The notes under the pieces were generated by a model. That model saw nothing but the letters and a program-made list of their open reading frames with translations. It did not search any database and was not told the DNA's origin. Of a stretch of 31,965 nt of DNA, positions 6,987 to 15,906 are shown piece after piece; within the stretch, counting starts at the first letter, position 1, and each line of letters begins with the position of its first letter. A program made the translations under genes and the position numbers. Source of the DNA: DSNY01 sp016861185 (GTDB taxonomy: Bacteria; Pseudomonadota; Gammaproteobacteria; Burkholderiales; Burkholderiaceae_F); the NCBI GenBank assembly GCA_030263275.1, contig SZOR01000039.1, positions 1 through 31,965 of the forward strand. Reading direction: 5' to 3'.

Positions 6987-9492
6987 ACGCCTCTCGCAAC
7001 GTCGTCAACGGCGGCGTCTTCAGCACGCCGCGCAGTCCGATCCAGCCGCCCACCAACGCGCACAGCGCTCCGCCGCCGATGCCGAGCACGAACACCCACG
7101 GCGTGACGACGTAGTCGAACTCGAACGCGAACTTCGCGAGCGCCCAGCCGATGGCCGCGGCGCCGAGCGCGGCGAGCAGCCCGGCCAGCCCGCCGAGGCA
7201 GATCATCTCGGCCACCTGCGCGTTGGAAAGCTGCTTGCGCGACGCGCCGAGCGCGCGCAGCAGCCCCGCCTCGCGCACGCGTTCGTCGTGGCTGCTGGCG
7301 AGCGCCGCGTACAGCACCAGCACGCCGGCGACCAGCGTGAAGACGAACAGGAACTCCACCGCGGCGATCACCTGGTCGAGCACCGCCTGCACCTGGCGGA
7401 ACACCGCGCTGGTGTCGACGACGGTGACGTTCGGATAGTCGCGCACCAGGTCCGCAGTGAACGCACTCTTGTCGGGCGGCAGATGGAACGCCGTGATATA
7501 GCTCTTGGGCTGGTTCGCCAGCAAGCCACTCGGCATGATCACGAAGAAGTTCGCACGCATCGAGTCCCAGTTGACCTTGCGCAGGCTGCTGACGCGCGCG
7601 TCGACGCGGTTGCCGGCGATGTCGAAGGTCAGCATGTCGCCGAGCGCGATGCCGAGCGTGTTGGCGATGCCGTCCTCGATCGACAGCTCGTGCGCATCGG
7701 GCGCGAACCAGCGGCCGGCGACGAGGCGGTTGTGCGACGGCGCTTCGTCCGCGTACGACAGGTTGAACTCCCGGTCGACCAGCCGCTGCGCGCGTTCGCT
7801 CGCGAAGTTCTCCGGCCCCAGCGGCTGGCCGTTCTTCGCGATCAGCCGGCCGCGGATCATCGGGTACAGCGTCGCGTCGCCCAGCCCGGCCTGCCGCAGG
7901 CGTTGCGCGATCGGCTCGACCTGGTCCGGCTGGATGTTGATGACGAAGCGGTTGGGCGCATCCGGCGGCGCCGCCTTGCGCCACGCGTCGACCAGATCGG
8001 TGCGCGTGACCGTCAGCAGCAGCAGCGCCATCAGCCCGACCGCGAGCGCGACGAGTTGCACGACGGTAGCGACCGGCCGGCGCTGCACGGCGGCGACCGC
8101 GAAGCGCCACGAGATGCCGAGCCGGCCGGTCATCGCGCGCAGCGGTGCGAGCCCCTTCAACACGAGCCAGGCCGTACCGGCGAAGAAAACGACGCCGAGC
8201 GCGAAGCCGCCCGCGGTCATGCCGCCGATGCGCAGGTCGTTCGACGACCACAGCAGCAATGCGAAGAAGCCGGCGAAGCCCGCGAGGTAGCCGAGCGCAA
8301 CGCGTCCGGTCGGCAGCCCGATGTCCTTGCGCAGCACGCGCAGCGGCGGCACCGCGCGCAGTTGCGCAAGCGGCGGCAGCGCGAAGCCGAGCAGCAGCAC
8401 GAGCCCCACCGCACCGCCCTGCCACGCGGGCAGCAACGAGGGTTGCGGCAAAGTCGTCTGGATCAGTTCGCGCAGCACTTCGATCAGCACGAAGTGGAAG
8501 ACGTAGCCCGCCGCCATGCCGACGACGCAGGCGGCGATCCCGATGCAGACGAACTCGATTGCGAACAGCCGGAAGATGTCCCGCTGTACGACGCCGAGGC
8601 AGCGCATCATCGCGCACGAATCGAGGTGCCGCAGCGAAAAGCGACGCGCCGCCGCCGCCACCGCCACCGCGGCAATCATCGCCGCCAACAGCGCGACCAG
8701 CGCGAGAAAGCGCTGCGCTCGCTCGAGCGTGCGCTGCATCTCGGGGCGGCCGCCTTCGAGCGATTCGATGCGCTGGCCGCGGCCGAGGTTTTCGCCGAGC
8801 CAGGCGGCGAAGGCGCGCACCGCGGGCGGCTCGCCTGCCACGAGCAACCGGTACGACACGCGGCTGCCCGGCTGGATCAGTTGCGTGGCCGGAAGATCGG
8901 CCAGGTTCAGCAGCACGCGCGGCGCGAAGTTGATGAACTGCGCGCCGCGGTCGGGTTCGACCGCGATCAGCTTGGCGACGACGAAGCTCTTGTCGCCGAG
9001 CCGCAGCTTCTCGCCCGGCCCGATGCGCAGCGCGTTGAGCGCCTGCGGGTCGACCCAGACGGTACCGGGCGCAGGAACGTCGCGCGCCGGCTCGTCCGGC
9101 GCACCCGCTCGGTCCTGCACGCGCAGCGCGCCGCGCAGCGGATAGCCAGGCGACACCGCCTTGACGGCGGCGAGCGCATTGTTTTCGGCATTGGCCTCGG
9201 CGATCGCCATGCTCGGGAAGGTGACGGTATCGGCCACCGCCAGTGCGCCGGCGCGCGCACGCTGTCGCACGCTCTCGCCGATCGGCACGTCGGAGTTCAG
9301 CACCAGGTCGGCGCCGAGTAGTTGCGTGGCGTCGCGCTCCAGCCCGAGGCGGATGCGGTCGACGAAGAAACCGACGCTCGTCACCGCCGCGACCGCGACG
9401 ACCAGCGCTGCGGCCAGCAGGCGCAGTTCACCGGCGCGCCAGTCGCGCGCGGTCATGCGAAGAGCTTGGACGAGCAGATGTCGGAAAGTCAT
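6985..9492 (-). CDS. FtsX-family ABC transporter permease (YbbP-like)
   Basis: An 835-residue inner-membrane permease with the duplicated MacB/FtsX architecture of YbbP: one N-terminal transmembrane segment (about residues 24-46), a large periplasmic domain, a block of six or so membrane segments in the middle (about 260-500, including LVALLAAMIAAVAVAAAA), a second periplasmic domain, and three C-terminal segments (about 705-825). Such permeases usually work with a separate ATPase (YbbA) that drives export or mechanical work in the envelope; no such ATPase gene is adjacent here. The ATG at 9492 is chosen because the cytoplasmic start MTFRHLLVQALRMTARDW fits the family, whereas the upstream extension is translated repeat DNA. 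Confidence 0.85.
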   Translation of the reverse strand: MTFRHLLVQALRMTARDWRAGELRLLAAALVVAVAAVTSVGFFVDRIRLGLERDATQLLGADLVLNSDVPIGESVRQRARAGALAVADTVTFPSMAIAEANAENNALAAVKAVSPGYPLRGALRVQDRAGAPDEPARDVPAPGTVWVDPQALNALRIGPGEKLRLGDKSFVVAKLIAVEPDRGAQFINFAPRVLLNLADLPATQLIQPGSRVSYRLLVAGEPPAVRAFAAWLGENLGRGQRIESLEGGRPEMQRTLERAQRFLALVALLAAMIAAVAVAAAARRFSLRHLDSCAMMRCLGVVQRDIFRLFAIEFVCIGIAACVVGMAAGYVFHFVLIEVLRELIQTTLPQPSLLPAWQGGAVGLVLLLGFALPPLAQLRAVPPLRVLRKDIGLPTGRVALGYLAGFAGFFALLLWSSNDLRIGGMTAGGFALGVVFFAGTAWLVLKGLAPLRAMTGRLGISWRFAVAAVQRRPVATVVQLVALAVGLMALLLLTVTRTDLVDAWRKAAPPDAPNRFVINIQPDQVEPIAQRLRQAGLGDATLYPMIRGRLIAKNGQPLGPENFASERAQRLVDREFNLSYADEAPSHNRLVAGRWFAPDAHELSIEDGIANTLGIALGDMLTFDIAGNRVDARVSSLRKVNWDSMRANFFVIMPSGLLANQPKSYITAFHLPPDKSAFTADLVRDYPNVTVVDTSAVFRQVQAVLDQVIAAVEFLFVFTLVAGVLVLYAALASSHDERVREAGLLRALGASRKQLSNAQVAEMICLGGLAGLLAALGAAAIGWALAKFAFEFDYVVTPWVFVLGIGGGALCALVGGWIGLRGVLKTPPLTTLREA

Positions 9493-9512
9493 GGCCCGCA
9501 GAGTACAAGTTT

Positions 9513-9537
9513 CCTCTCCTCGGCCAGCGGGGAGAGG
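9513..9537. repeat. Hairpin repeat, CCTCTCC/GGAGAGG family
   Basis: CCTCTCC at 9513-9519 pairs with GGAGAGG at 9531-9537, 11-base loop. It belongs to the same sequence family as the two hairpins between guanine deaminase and the BMP lipoprotein genes and lies in the 93-base gap before the permease gene. Confidence 0.65.
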
Positions 9538-9585
9538 GGGGATTGTCGCCGACCGCTGCGCGGGCAACGGTTGGCGATGGCGCCC

Positions 9586-10893
9586 TCATTCGAAGGGGTA
9601 CGCCTTCGGCTTGCTCGGCCGCCCGGCGACGTAGGTCTCGCGCACGACGCGGTCGTCGCCGAGCACGATCAGCGCGAACAGCAGTTCCTCGAAGCTCTGT
9701 GCGCGTTCGGTCCGCCGCGCCAGCAGCGGTGTGGCGCGCGGATCCAGCACGATGACATCGGCTTCGGCGCCGGGTTCCAGCGTGCCGACGCGTCCGCCCC
9801 AGCCGAGCGACTCCGCCGCACCGCGGGTGGCCCAGTACCAGAGCTGCAGCGCACCGAGCGAGACGCCTTTCAGACGCGCCACTTCGTGCGCGCTGCGCAT
9901 CGTCGCGAACATCGAGAACGACTGGCCTCCGCCGACGTCGGTCGCGAGCGCAAGCCGCATGCCGGCCGCGAGCGACAGCGTGAAGTCGAACAGCCCGCTG
10001 CCGAGGAAGAGATTCGACGTCGGACAGACCGCGGCGAGCGCGCCGCTCGCGGCCATCCGATGGCGGTCGTCGCGGTCGAGGTGGATGCAATGCGCGTAGA
10101 CCGCGCGCTCGCGCAGCAGGCCGACGCGGTCGTATACGTCGAGATAGCTGCGCGCATCGGGAAACAGCTCCGCGATCCAGCGCACCTCGTCGAGGCTTTC
10201 GGCCACATGGCTCTGGATGTACAGGTCCGGCCGCGCGCGCGCGAGCTCGCCGGCGCGCGCGAGCTGGAGCGGCGTCGAAGTCGCGGCGAAGCGCGGCGTG
10301 ATCGCATAGCCGAGCCGGCCCTGGCCGTGCCAGCGCGCGGCCAGATCGGCGCTGTCGCGCACGCCGCCCTCGGCCGTGTCGCGAAGCGGCTCGGGGCAGT
10401 TGCGGTCCATCAGGCACTTGCCGGCGACGAGCCGCACGTCGCGCGCGAGCGCCTCAGCGAACAGCGCGTCGACGGAGCCCGCGTGCACGGTGCCGAACAC
10501 GCACGCGCTCGTCGTGCCGTGGCGGGCCAGCTCGTCCAGGAAGAAGCGCGCGGCTTCCGCGGCGACCGCGCGATCGGCGTAGCCGGCCTCGACCGGAAAC
10601 GTGTGCCGCTCGAGCCATTCGAGCAGCCCCGGCGCGGGCGAAGCGATCACGTCGACCTGCGGCAGATGGATGTGCGTGTCGATGAAACCGGGCGCGACGA
10701 TGCAGCCGGTCAAGTCGACCAGTTCGTCGTCGGCGTCGAACGCGTCGCGCAGCGCTGCGAACTCGCCGCGCGCGCCGATGCGGCCGCCGTCGATCAGCAG
10801 CAGACCGTCCTCGATCACGCGCGCCGCGTGCTCCGAGCGCAGCGGATCGTCGGCGAAATCGAACAGCGTGGCGCGCAGCGCGGTGCGGGGCAT
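9586..10893 (-). CDS. guaD: Guanine deaminase
   Basis: A 435-residue amidohydrolase-superfamily enzyme that converts guanine to xanthine and ammonia in the cytoplasm. The metal-site motif APGFIDTHIHLPQ puts two zinc-binding histidines at 74 and 76. The guanine deaminase-type segments KCLMDRNCPEPLRDT, QSHVAESLDEVRW, VYAHCIHLDRDD, AVCPTSNLFLGSGLFD and ALATDVGGGQSFSMF (active-site Asp) follow in the usual order. The start at 10893 is used because the protein fold begins there; extending upstream would translate the hairpin repeats. It lies downstream of the BMP lipoprotein and ABC transporter genes in the same direction, so imported purines are probably its source of guanine. Confidence 0.93.
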   Translation of the reverse strand: MPRTALRATLFDFADDPLRSEHAARVIEDGLLLIDGGRIGARGEFAALRDAFDADDELVDLTGCIVAPGFIDTHIHLPQVDVIASPAPGLLEWLERHTFPVEAGYADRAVAAEAARFFLDELARHGTTSACVFGTVHAGSVDALFAEALARDVRLVAGKCLMDRNCPEPLRDTAEGGVRDSADLAARWHGQGRLGYAITPRFAATSTPLQLARAGELARARPDLYIQSHVAESLDEVRWIAELFPDARSYLDVYDRVGLLRERAVYAHCIHLDRDDRHRMAASGALAAVCPTSNLFLGSGLFDFTLSLAAGMRLALATDVGGGQSFSMFATMRSAHEVARLKGVSLGALQLWYWATRGAAESLGWGGRVGTLEPGAEADVIVLDPRATPLLARRTERAQSFEELLFALIVLGDDRVVRETYVAGRPSKPKAYPFE

Positions 10894-10915
10894 GAGAGTA
10901 AGGGGTCGACCAGTT

Positions 10916-10942
10916 CCCTCTCCCCGCTTGTCGGGAAGAGGG
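10916..10942. repeat. Hairpin repeat, CCCTCTCCCC family
   Basis: Two arms of 11 bases with a single mismatch (CCCTCTCCCCG and CGGGAAGAGGG) around a 5-base loop, in the 130-base gap between the BMP lipoprotein and guanine deaminase genes. Confidence 0.7.
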
Positions 10943-10985
10943 CCGGGGTGAGGGGATCCGGCCAGCCGCGACACCCCTCGCCCTA

Positions 10986-11011
10986 CCCTCTCCCCGTGTC
11001 CGGGGAGAGGG
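10986..11011. repeat. Hairpin repeat, CCCTCTCCCC family (perfect copy)
   Basis: CCCTCTCCCCG at 10986-10996 pairs perfectly with CGGGGAGAGGG at 11001-11011, four-base loop TGTC. It lies 12 bases after the BMP lipoprotein stop. There is no T run, so it is not a classical terminator, but it could protect the upstream mRNA and lower guaD expression relative to the transporter. Confidence 0.75.
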
Positions 11012-11023
11012 ATTCGGTATCGC

Positions 11024-12151
11024 TCAACTGCCGCCTGCCGGCACCTTGCCGACCACGCCCTCGACGTAGAAGTCCATCTTGCCGAGCTGCTCGTCGCTCA
11101 GATGGCCGGTGGCGATGACTTCCTTGCCGGTATTGGTCCTGATCGGTCCCGTGAACGGATGGAACTTGCCGGCGACGATGTCGGCCTCCTTCGCCTTGAC
11201 CAGATCGACGACCTCCTTCGGCACCGAGGGGCCGATCGCTTCGAGCTTGATCATGCCGTCCTTCATGCCGCCCCAGATGTTCGAAGGCTTCCACGTCCCG
11301 TCCAGCACGCTCTGCGCGACCCTCGTGTAGTACGCGCCCCAGTGGTGCGAGACGGCCGCGATCTGTGCCTTCGGCCCGAACTTCGCCATGTTCGAGTGGT
11401 AGGCGACCGCCATCTTGCCCTTCTCCTCGGCCGCGGCGACCACCGCGGTCGAATCCGTGTGGTGCGTCAGCACGTCCGCCCCTTGCCCGATCAGGGTGTT
11501 GGCGGCGTCGCGCTCCTTGCCCGGGTCGTACCACGAATTCACCCAGATCACGCGCACCTGCATCGTCGGATTGACGCTGCGCGCGCCGAGCGTGAACGCG
11601 TTGATGCCCTGCAGGACCTCGGGGATCGGAAACGCGGCGACATAGCCCAGCGTGTTGGTCTTGGTCATCCTGCCGGCGACGATGCCGGCGAGATAACGCC
11701 CTTCGTAGAAGCGGATGTTGTAGGTACCGACGTTGGCCGCGCTCTTGTAGCCGGTCGCGTGCTCGAACTTCACGGCGGGGAATTCCTCGGCGACCTTGAT
11801 CGTCGGGTTCATGAAACCGAACGAAGTCGTGAAGATCAGCCTGTTGCCCTGCGCGGCCAGGTCGCGGATCACGCGCTCGGCGTCCGCCCCCTCGGGGACC
11901 TTCTCGACGAAGGTCGTGACGACCTTGCCCGCGAGCGCCTGTTCCATCTCCTTGCGGCCGGCGTCATGCTGCGAGGTCCAGCCGGCGTCGCCGACCGGGC
12001 TCACGTAGACGAAGCCGACCTTCAGCGGTTCGGCCTTCTTCGGCTCCTCCTTCCTGGCTTCGGCTTTGGGCGCGGGCGGTTCCTGCCTGCCGCACGCGGC
12101 AGCGAGCAGCGCCGCGGTCGCCGCGGCGATCAGTCGGGACGACGGCTTCAT
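11024..12151 (-). CDS. BMP-family ABC transporter substrate-binding lipoprotein
   Basis: A 375-residue periplasmic binding protein of the Bmp/Med family, which binds purine nucleosides or bases in characterised members. The signal peptide ends in a lipobox (LLAAACGRQ), so the mature protein starts with an acylated Cys, followed by a charged Pro/Lys/Glu linker (about residues 22-42). Typical segments are KVGFVYVSPVGDAGWTSQHD, FVEKVPEGADAERVIRDLA, IFTTSFGFMNPTIKVAEEFP, GRYLAGIVAGRMTKTNTLGY and DVLTHHTDSTAVVAAAEEKG. ATG at 12151 is chosen; a TTG one codon upstream (12154) is closer to the GGAG at 12161-12164 and is an alternative. It is encoded just after the two permeases (78-base gap) of the same transporter. 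Confidence 0.93.
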   Translation of the reverse strand: MKPSSRLIAAATAALLAAACGRQEPPAPKAEARKEEPKKAEPLKVGFVYVSPVGDAGWTSQHDAGRKEMEQALAGKVVTTFVEKVPEGADAERVIRDLAAQGNRLIFTTSFGFMNPTIKVAEEFPAVKFEHATGYKSAANVGTYNIRFYEGRYLAGIVAGRMTKTNTLGYVAAFPIPEVLQGINAFTLGARSVNPTMQVRVIWVNSWYDPGKERDAANTLIGQGADVLTHHTDSTAVVAAAEEKGKMAVAYHSNMAKFGPKAQIAAVSHHWGAYYTRVAQSVLDGTWKPSNIWGGMKDGMIKLEAIGPSVPKEVVDLVKAKEADIVAGKFHPFTGPIRTNTGKEVIATGHLSDEQLGKMDFYVEGVVGKVPAGGS

Positions 12152-12229
12152 CAAGCGTATCTCCGTGAACGGGGAAGTGGCGCGCGGGTCGCGCGCGAGC
12201 GGCGCATTCTAGCGAGCCGCGCGCACGCG

Positions 12230-13150
12230 CTACGCGTTCGGATTGAACGGCTTGCCGAGCGAAGCCGGCATGTTCAGCCGGATCCAGCGCGGATTGCGCG
12301 AGATCAGCGCCAGCACGACGATCGTGGCCAGATAGGGGGCCATCGACATGATCTGCGACGGAATCTGCACCCCCTCGCCCTGCAGGTGAAGCTGCAGCAT
12401 CGTGACGCCGCCGAAGAGGTACGCGCCGGCGACGACGCGCGCCGGCCGCCAGGTCGCGAATACCACCAGCGCCAACGCGATCCAGCCGCGTCCCGCGACC
12501 ATGCCTTCGGCCCACAGCGGCGTGTAGATCGTCGACAGATATGCGCCGGCCAGTCCCGCGCAGGCGCCGCCGAACGCGAGCGCAGCCACGCGGATCGCGC
12601 GCACCGGATAGCCGAGCGCGTGCGCGGCTTCAGGCGATTCGCCGACCGCGCGCAGCACGAGCCCCCAGCGCGTCCGGTAAAGGAACCACGCGACCGCGGC
12701 CACCAGCGCCCACGAGGCGTAGACGAGCGCATGGTGCGAGAAGAGCATCGCACCGAGCACGGGCCACTCGCGCAACCCGGCGATGCCGTCCGCCGCGCGC
12801 GCGGGCAGGCTTTCGCCCGAGTACGGCAGCCCGATGAACGCCGACAGACCCGCGCCGAACAGCGCGAGCGCGAGCCCCGTCGCGTACTGGTTCGTGTGCA
12901 GGCCGATCGCAAAGAACGCGAAGGCAACCGCGAGCAAGGCGCCGGCGAGCGCGCCCGCCGCGAAGCCGAGCGCGTACGAGTGCGTCGCGTGGGTCACCGC
13001 AAAGGCGACGATCGCGGCGACCAGCATCACGCCTTCGATGCCGAGGTTGACCACGCCGCTGCGCTCGGCGACGACGATGCCTAGCGCAGCCACCAGCAGC
13101 GGCGTGCCGGCGTTCAGCGTCGCGGCGACGAGCAGCGGCAGCGCGTCCAT
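12230..13150 (-). CDS. ABC transporter permease (NupQ/YufQ-like, purine nucleoside type)
   Basis: A 306-residue inner-membrane protein with about eight to nine hydrophobic segments, of the branched-chain amino acid/sugar permease superfamily (BPD_transp_2). Characteristic are the N-terminal NAGTPLLVAALGIVVAERSG and VVNLGIEGVMLVAA segments and the cytoplasmic loop RAVGESPEAAHALGYPV, which is the ATPase-contact loop of this family. It is the second permease of a two-permease transporter. Its ATG overlaps the stop of the upstream permease gene (TAATG), indicating translational coupling and equal synthesis of the two subunits. Confidence 0.92.
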   Translation of the reverse strand: MDALPLLVAATLNAGTPLLVAALGIVVAERSGVVNLGIEGVMLVAAIVAFAVTHATHSYALGFAAGALAGALLAVAFAFFAIGLHTNQYATGLALALFGAGLSAFIGLPYSGESLPARAADGIAGLREWPVLGAMLFSHHALVYASWALVAAVAWFLYRTRWGLVLRAVGESPEAAHALGYPVRAIRVAALAFGGACAGLAGAYLSTIYTPLWAEGMVAGRGWIALALVVFATWRPARVVAGAYLFGGVTMLQLHLQGEGVQIPSQIMSMAPYLATIVVLALISRNPRWIRLNMPASLGKPFNPNA

Positions 13151-14229
13151 TAGCCAACCGCCGCGGCGCGCCGCCAGCGCAGCCGATGGTGGACGAAGGT
13201 GTCGCAGGCGAGCAGGAACAGCAGCAGCAGCCCCTGGTAAACGCCGGTCAGCGACGACGGCAGGCCGAGCCGCGATTGCGCCAGTTCGCCGCCGATGTAG
13301 AACAGCGCCATCACGAAGGCCGCGCCGACGATGCCCAGCGGATGCAGCCGCCCGACGAAGGCCACGATGATGGCCGCGAATCCGTAGCCCGGCGAAATCG
13401 ATGGCGTGAGCTGCCCGACCGGTCCGGCGGCTTCAGCGCCGCCGGCGATGCCCGCGAGCGCACCCGACGCGAGCAACGCGGTCCACAGGATGCGCCTCTC
13501 GGAGAACCCGGCGTAGTGCGCCGCCTGCGGCGCCAGCCCCGCGACGCGCAACTGGAAGCCGATGAAACCGCGAGCAAGCAGCAGCCACGCCGCAGCGGCC
13601 GCGATCAGCGCGAGCGCAAAACCGAGATGCAGCCGCGTCCCCGCAAACAGGATCGGCATGCGCGCCGCCCGCTCGAAAAGCTGGCTTTGCGGAAAACCGA
13701 AACCGGCCGGGTCCTTCCATGGACCGTGCACCAGATGGCTCAGCAGAAGCTGGGCGACATACACGAGCATCAGGCTGACGAGGATCTCGTTGGCGTGAAA
13801 GCGATCGCGCAGCCACGCGGTGAGCGCGGCCCATGCCATGCCGCCCGCGGCCGCCGCGAGGATCACCGCGCCGACGAGCGCGCCGCCCGAGTCCTTGGTC
13901 GCCAGCAAGGCCACGCCGCCGCCGGCGATCGCGCCCGCGATCAACTGCCCTTCGGCGCCGATGTTCCAGACGTTCGCGCGGAAGCACAGCGCCAGTCCGA
14001 CCGCGCAGAGCACGAGCGGCGTGGCCTTCAGCCCCACTTCGCCCCAGCCGCGCAGCGAAACGAGCGGCTCGACGAAGAACACGGCGACCGCCTGCCACGG
14101 ACTCCTGCCCAGCAGTCCGAACAGCAGCATGCCGCACGCCACGGTTGCGGCGAGCGCCACCAGCGGCGACAGCCAGACGGCGACCTGCGAAGGCGCGGCG
14201 CGCGGCACCAGCGCGAACGGCAGCGTCAT
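13150..14229 (-). CDS. ABC transporter permease (NupP/YufP-like, purine nucleoside type)
   Basis: A 359-residue inner-membrane permease with about nine to ten hydrophobic segments. The FRANVWNIGAEGQLIAGAIAGGGVAL region and the loop GLAPQAAHYAGFSERRILW (ATPase contact) are typical of the permease that partners BMP-type binding proteins. The ATG at 14229 overlaps the ATPase stop codon as ATGA, and the gene's own stop overlaps the next permease start, so ATPase and both permeases form one coupled unit. Substrate is inferred from family and from the nearby guanine deaminase gene: a purine base or nucleoside. Confidence 0.92.
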   Translation of the reverse strand: MTLPFALVPRAAPSQVAVWLSPLVALAATVACGMLLFGLLGRSPWQAVAVFFVEPLVSLRGWGEVGLKATPLVLCAVGLALCFRANVWNIGAEGQLIAGAIAGGGVALLATKDSGGALVGAVILAAAAGGMAWAALTAWLRDRFHANEILVSLMLVYVAQLLLSHLVHGPWKDPAGFGFPQSQLFERAARMPILFAGTRLHLGFALALIAAAAAWLLLARGFIGFQLRVAGLAPQAAHYAGFSERRILWTALLASGALAGIAGGAEAAGPVGQLTPSISPGYGFAAIIVAFVGRLHPLGIVGAAFVMALFYIGGELAQSRLGLPSSLTGVYQGLLLLFLLACDTFVHHRLRWRRAAAVG

Positions 14230-15725
14230 CGCGCGCCTCCGGCGGCCGCGTCGGCATCCCACAGGCCGGACATCCAGCGGCCGATCGCCTCGACCGACAC
14301 CGAACGCGCCGGCACCGCGGGCGAAAGCCGACCGCGCGCCATCACCATGATGCGGTCGCAGATCTCGAACAACTCATCGAGCTCTTCGGACACGACGAGG
14401 ATCGCGCAGCCCTGAGCGCGCAGCGCGATCAGCGCGTTGCGGATGGCGCCGGCCGCGCCGACGTCCACACCCCAGGTCGGCTGGTCGACGATCAGCACGC
14501 GCGGCGCGCTTTCGATCTCGCGCCCGACGATGAACTTCTGCAGATTGCCGCCCGACAGGCTCGCGGCGGCCGCTTCGGAGCCGGGACAGCGCACGTCGAA
14601 GCGCTCGATCACGCGTCGCGCGAAGTCGCGCATCGCGGCCGGCCGGATGAAACCGCGCCGATGCAGGGCATCGCCGGTCAGCAGCGCGTTCTCCGCGAGC
14701 GTCAGCTCGGGCACTGCGCCGTGCCGCAGCCTTTCCTCGGGCACGTAGCGCAGTCCGAGTGCGCGCCGCTCGCGCGGACCGAGGCCGCGCAGCGAGCGGC
14801 CGTCGAGCGACAGCGCGTCAGCTTGGACCTGCGCTTCGCCGGCGAGCGCCGCCACGAGCGCGCGCTGGCCGTTGCCCGAGATGCCGGCGATGCCGACGAT
14901 TTCGCCGGCGTGCAGCGCGAAGGCGAGCGGCGCGCCCTCTTCGCTCCCCAGGCGCAAACCGTCGACGACCAGGCGCGGCGGACCCGGCGGCGTGTCGTGC
15001 GCGGCGATCTGCGGCGGCTCGGCGCCGATCATCAGCCGCGCGAGGCTCGCTTCGCTCTCGCGCTTCGGATCGACCGTGGCGACGACGCGGCCGGCGCGCA
15101 TCACCGTGCAGCGATCGGCCAGCCGTCGGATCTCGTCGAGCTTGTGGCTGATGAAAAGGACCGCCAGGCCGTCGGCAGCGAGGCTGCGCAGTGTGGCGAA
15201 CAGCGCGTCGACCGCCTGCGGCGTCAGCACCGAAGTCGGCTCGTCCATGATCAGAAGCCGCGGCCGCGCCAGCAGCGCGCGCAGGATTTCGACGCGCTGG
15301 CGTTCGCCGGTCGACAGGTCGTGCACCCGGCGCTGCGCGTCGATCGCCAACCCGTAGCGCGCGGCGGTCTCGCCGAGATCGCGCTGCAGCTCGGCCGGCG
15401 ACGGCGCGGTCGGCAGGCCGAGCGCGATGTTCTCCGCCGCGGTCAGCGTGTCGAACAGTGCGAAATGCTGGTGCACCATCGCGATGCCGAGCGCCCGCGC
15501 CGCCTGCGGGTCGTCGATCCTCACCGCGCGGCCGTCGAAGGCGATTTCGCCGGCGTCCGGCTGCACCTCGCCCGCGACGATCTTCATCAGCGTGCTCTTG
15601 CCGGCGCCGTTTTCGCCGAGCACCGCGTGGATCTCGCCGGCCGCGACCTCGAGCGAGACCGCGTCGTTGGCGAGCACCGCGGGGTAGCGTTTGCTGATGT
15701 TCTTCAGCGACAGACGGGGCGGCAT
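14226..15725 (-). CDS. ABC transporter ATP-binding protein, tandem nucleotide-binding domains
   Basis: A 499-residue protein with two fused ATPase domains, as in sugar/purine transporters of the NupO/YufO type. The first domain has Walker A GENGAGKST (37-45), Q-loop MVHQHFALF, signature LSTGERQ (137-143) and Walker B LLIMDEPT. The second has a degenerate Walker A (GISGNGQRAL, lacking the GKS/T lysine), a good signature LSGGNLQK and a Walker B-like VLIVDQPTWGVD in which the catalytic Glu is replaced by Gln. One functional and one degenerate site is normal in this family. It energises the two permeases encoded directly downstream by overlapping genes. No clear promoter is visible before it. Confidence 0.95.
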   Translation of the reverse strand: MPPRLSLKNISKRYPAVLANDAVSLEVAAGEIHAVLGENGAGKSTLMKIVAGEVQPDAGEIAFDGRAVRIDDPQAARALGIAMVHQHFALFDTLTAAENIALGLPTAPSPAELQRDLGETAARYGLAIDAQRRVHDLSTGERQRVEILRALLARPRLLIMDEPTSVLTPQAVDALFATLRSLAADGLAVLFISHKLDEIRRLADRCTVMRAGRVVATVDPKRESEASLARLMIGAEPPQIAAHDTPPGPPRLVVDGLRLGSEEGAPLAFALHAGEIVGIAGISGNGQRALVAALAGEAQVQADALSLDGRSLRGLGPRERRALGLRYVPEERLRHGAVPELTLAENALLTGDALHRRGFIRPAAMRDFARRVIERFDVRCPGSEAAAASLSGGNLQKFIVGREIESAPRVLIVDQPTWGVDVGAAGAIRNALIALRAQGCAILVVSEELDELFEICDRIMVMARGRLSPAVPARSVSVEAIGRWMSGLWDADAAAGGAR

Positions 15726-15764
15726 GCGGCGAGCGCGGGCGGGACTTGAGTCTTCTTGTTGCAG

Positions 15765-15787
15765 CCGGTGGCGGAGGCGGTGAGATT
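15765..15787 (-). repeat. Partial copy of the tRNA-Ser 3' end
   Basis: These 23 bases are identical to 15903-15925, that is the last 19 bases of the tRNA-Ser gene including CCA plus four bases beyond it. The copy is 138 bases downstream of the original in the direction of transcription. The rest of the tRNA is not present at this copy. Confidence 0.85.
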
Positions 15788-15841
15788 GCTCGGCGACCGC
15801 GTTGCCTCCGCGGCCGCCTCGGCCCTCGCATCGCTCGGGCC

Positions 15842-15883
15842 CGCCCTGCGGGCGTCCGTCGCGAGCGTCCCCCGGACGCTCGC
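15842..15883. repeat. Pair of short-loop hairpins beside tRNA-Ser
   Basis: CGCCC-TGC-GGGCG at 15842-15854, and a perfect 10-base stem GCGAGCGTCC-CCC-GGACGCTCGC at 15861-15883. They lie between the 3'-end copy and the intact tRNA gene and may act as the tRNA transcript terminator or as part of a repeat element. Confidence 0.6.
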
Positions 15884-15906
15884 TCCGCGAACTCTCGAGC
15901 GACCGG

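Noticed and set aside
9493..9567. Upstream start for the FtsX permease
   Set aside because: The extension would translate a hairpin repeat found elsewhere in the window.
15726..15906. Purine riboswitch before the ABC transporter operon
   Set aside because: No purine-aptamer junction sequences are visible; the segment consists of hairpin repeats and a tRNA end copy.
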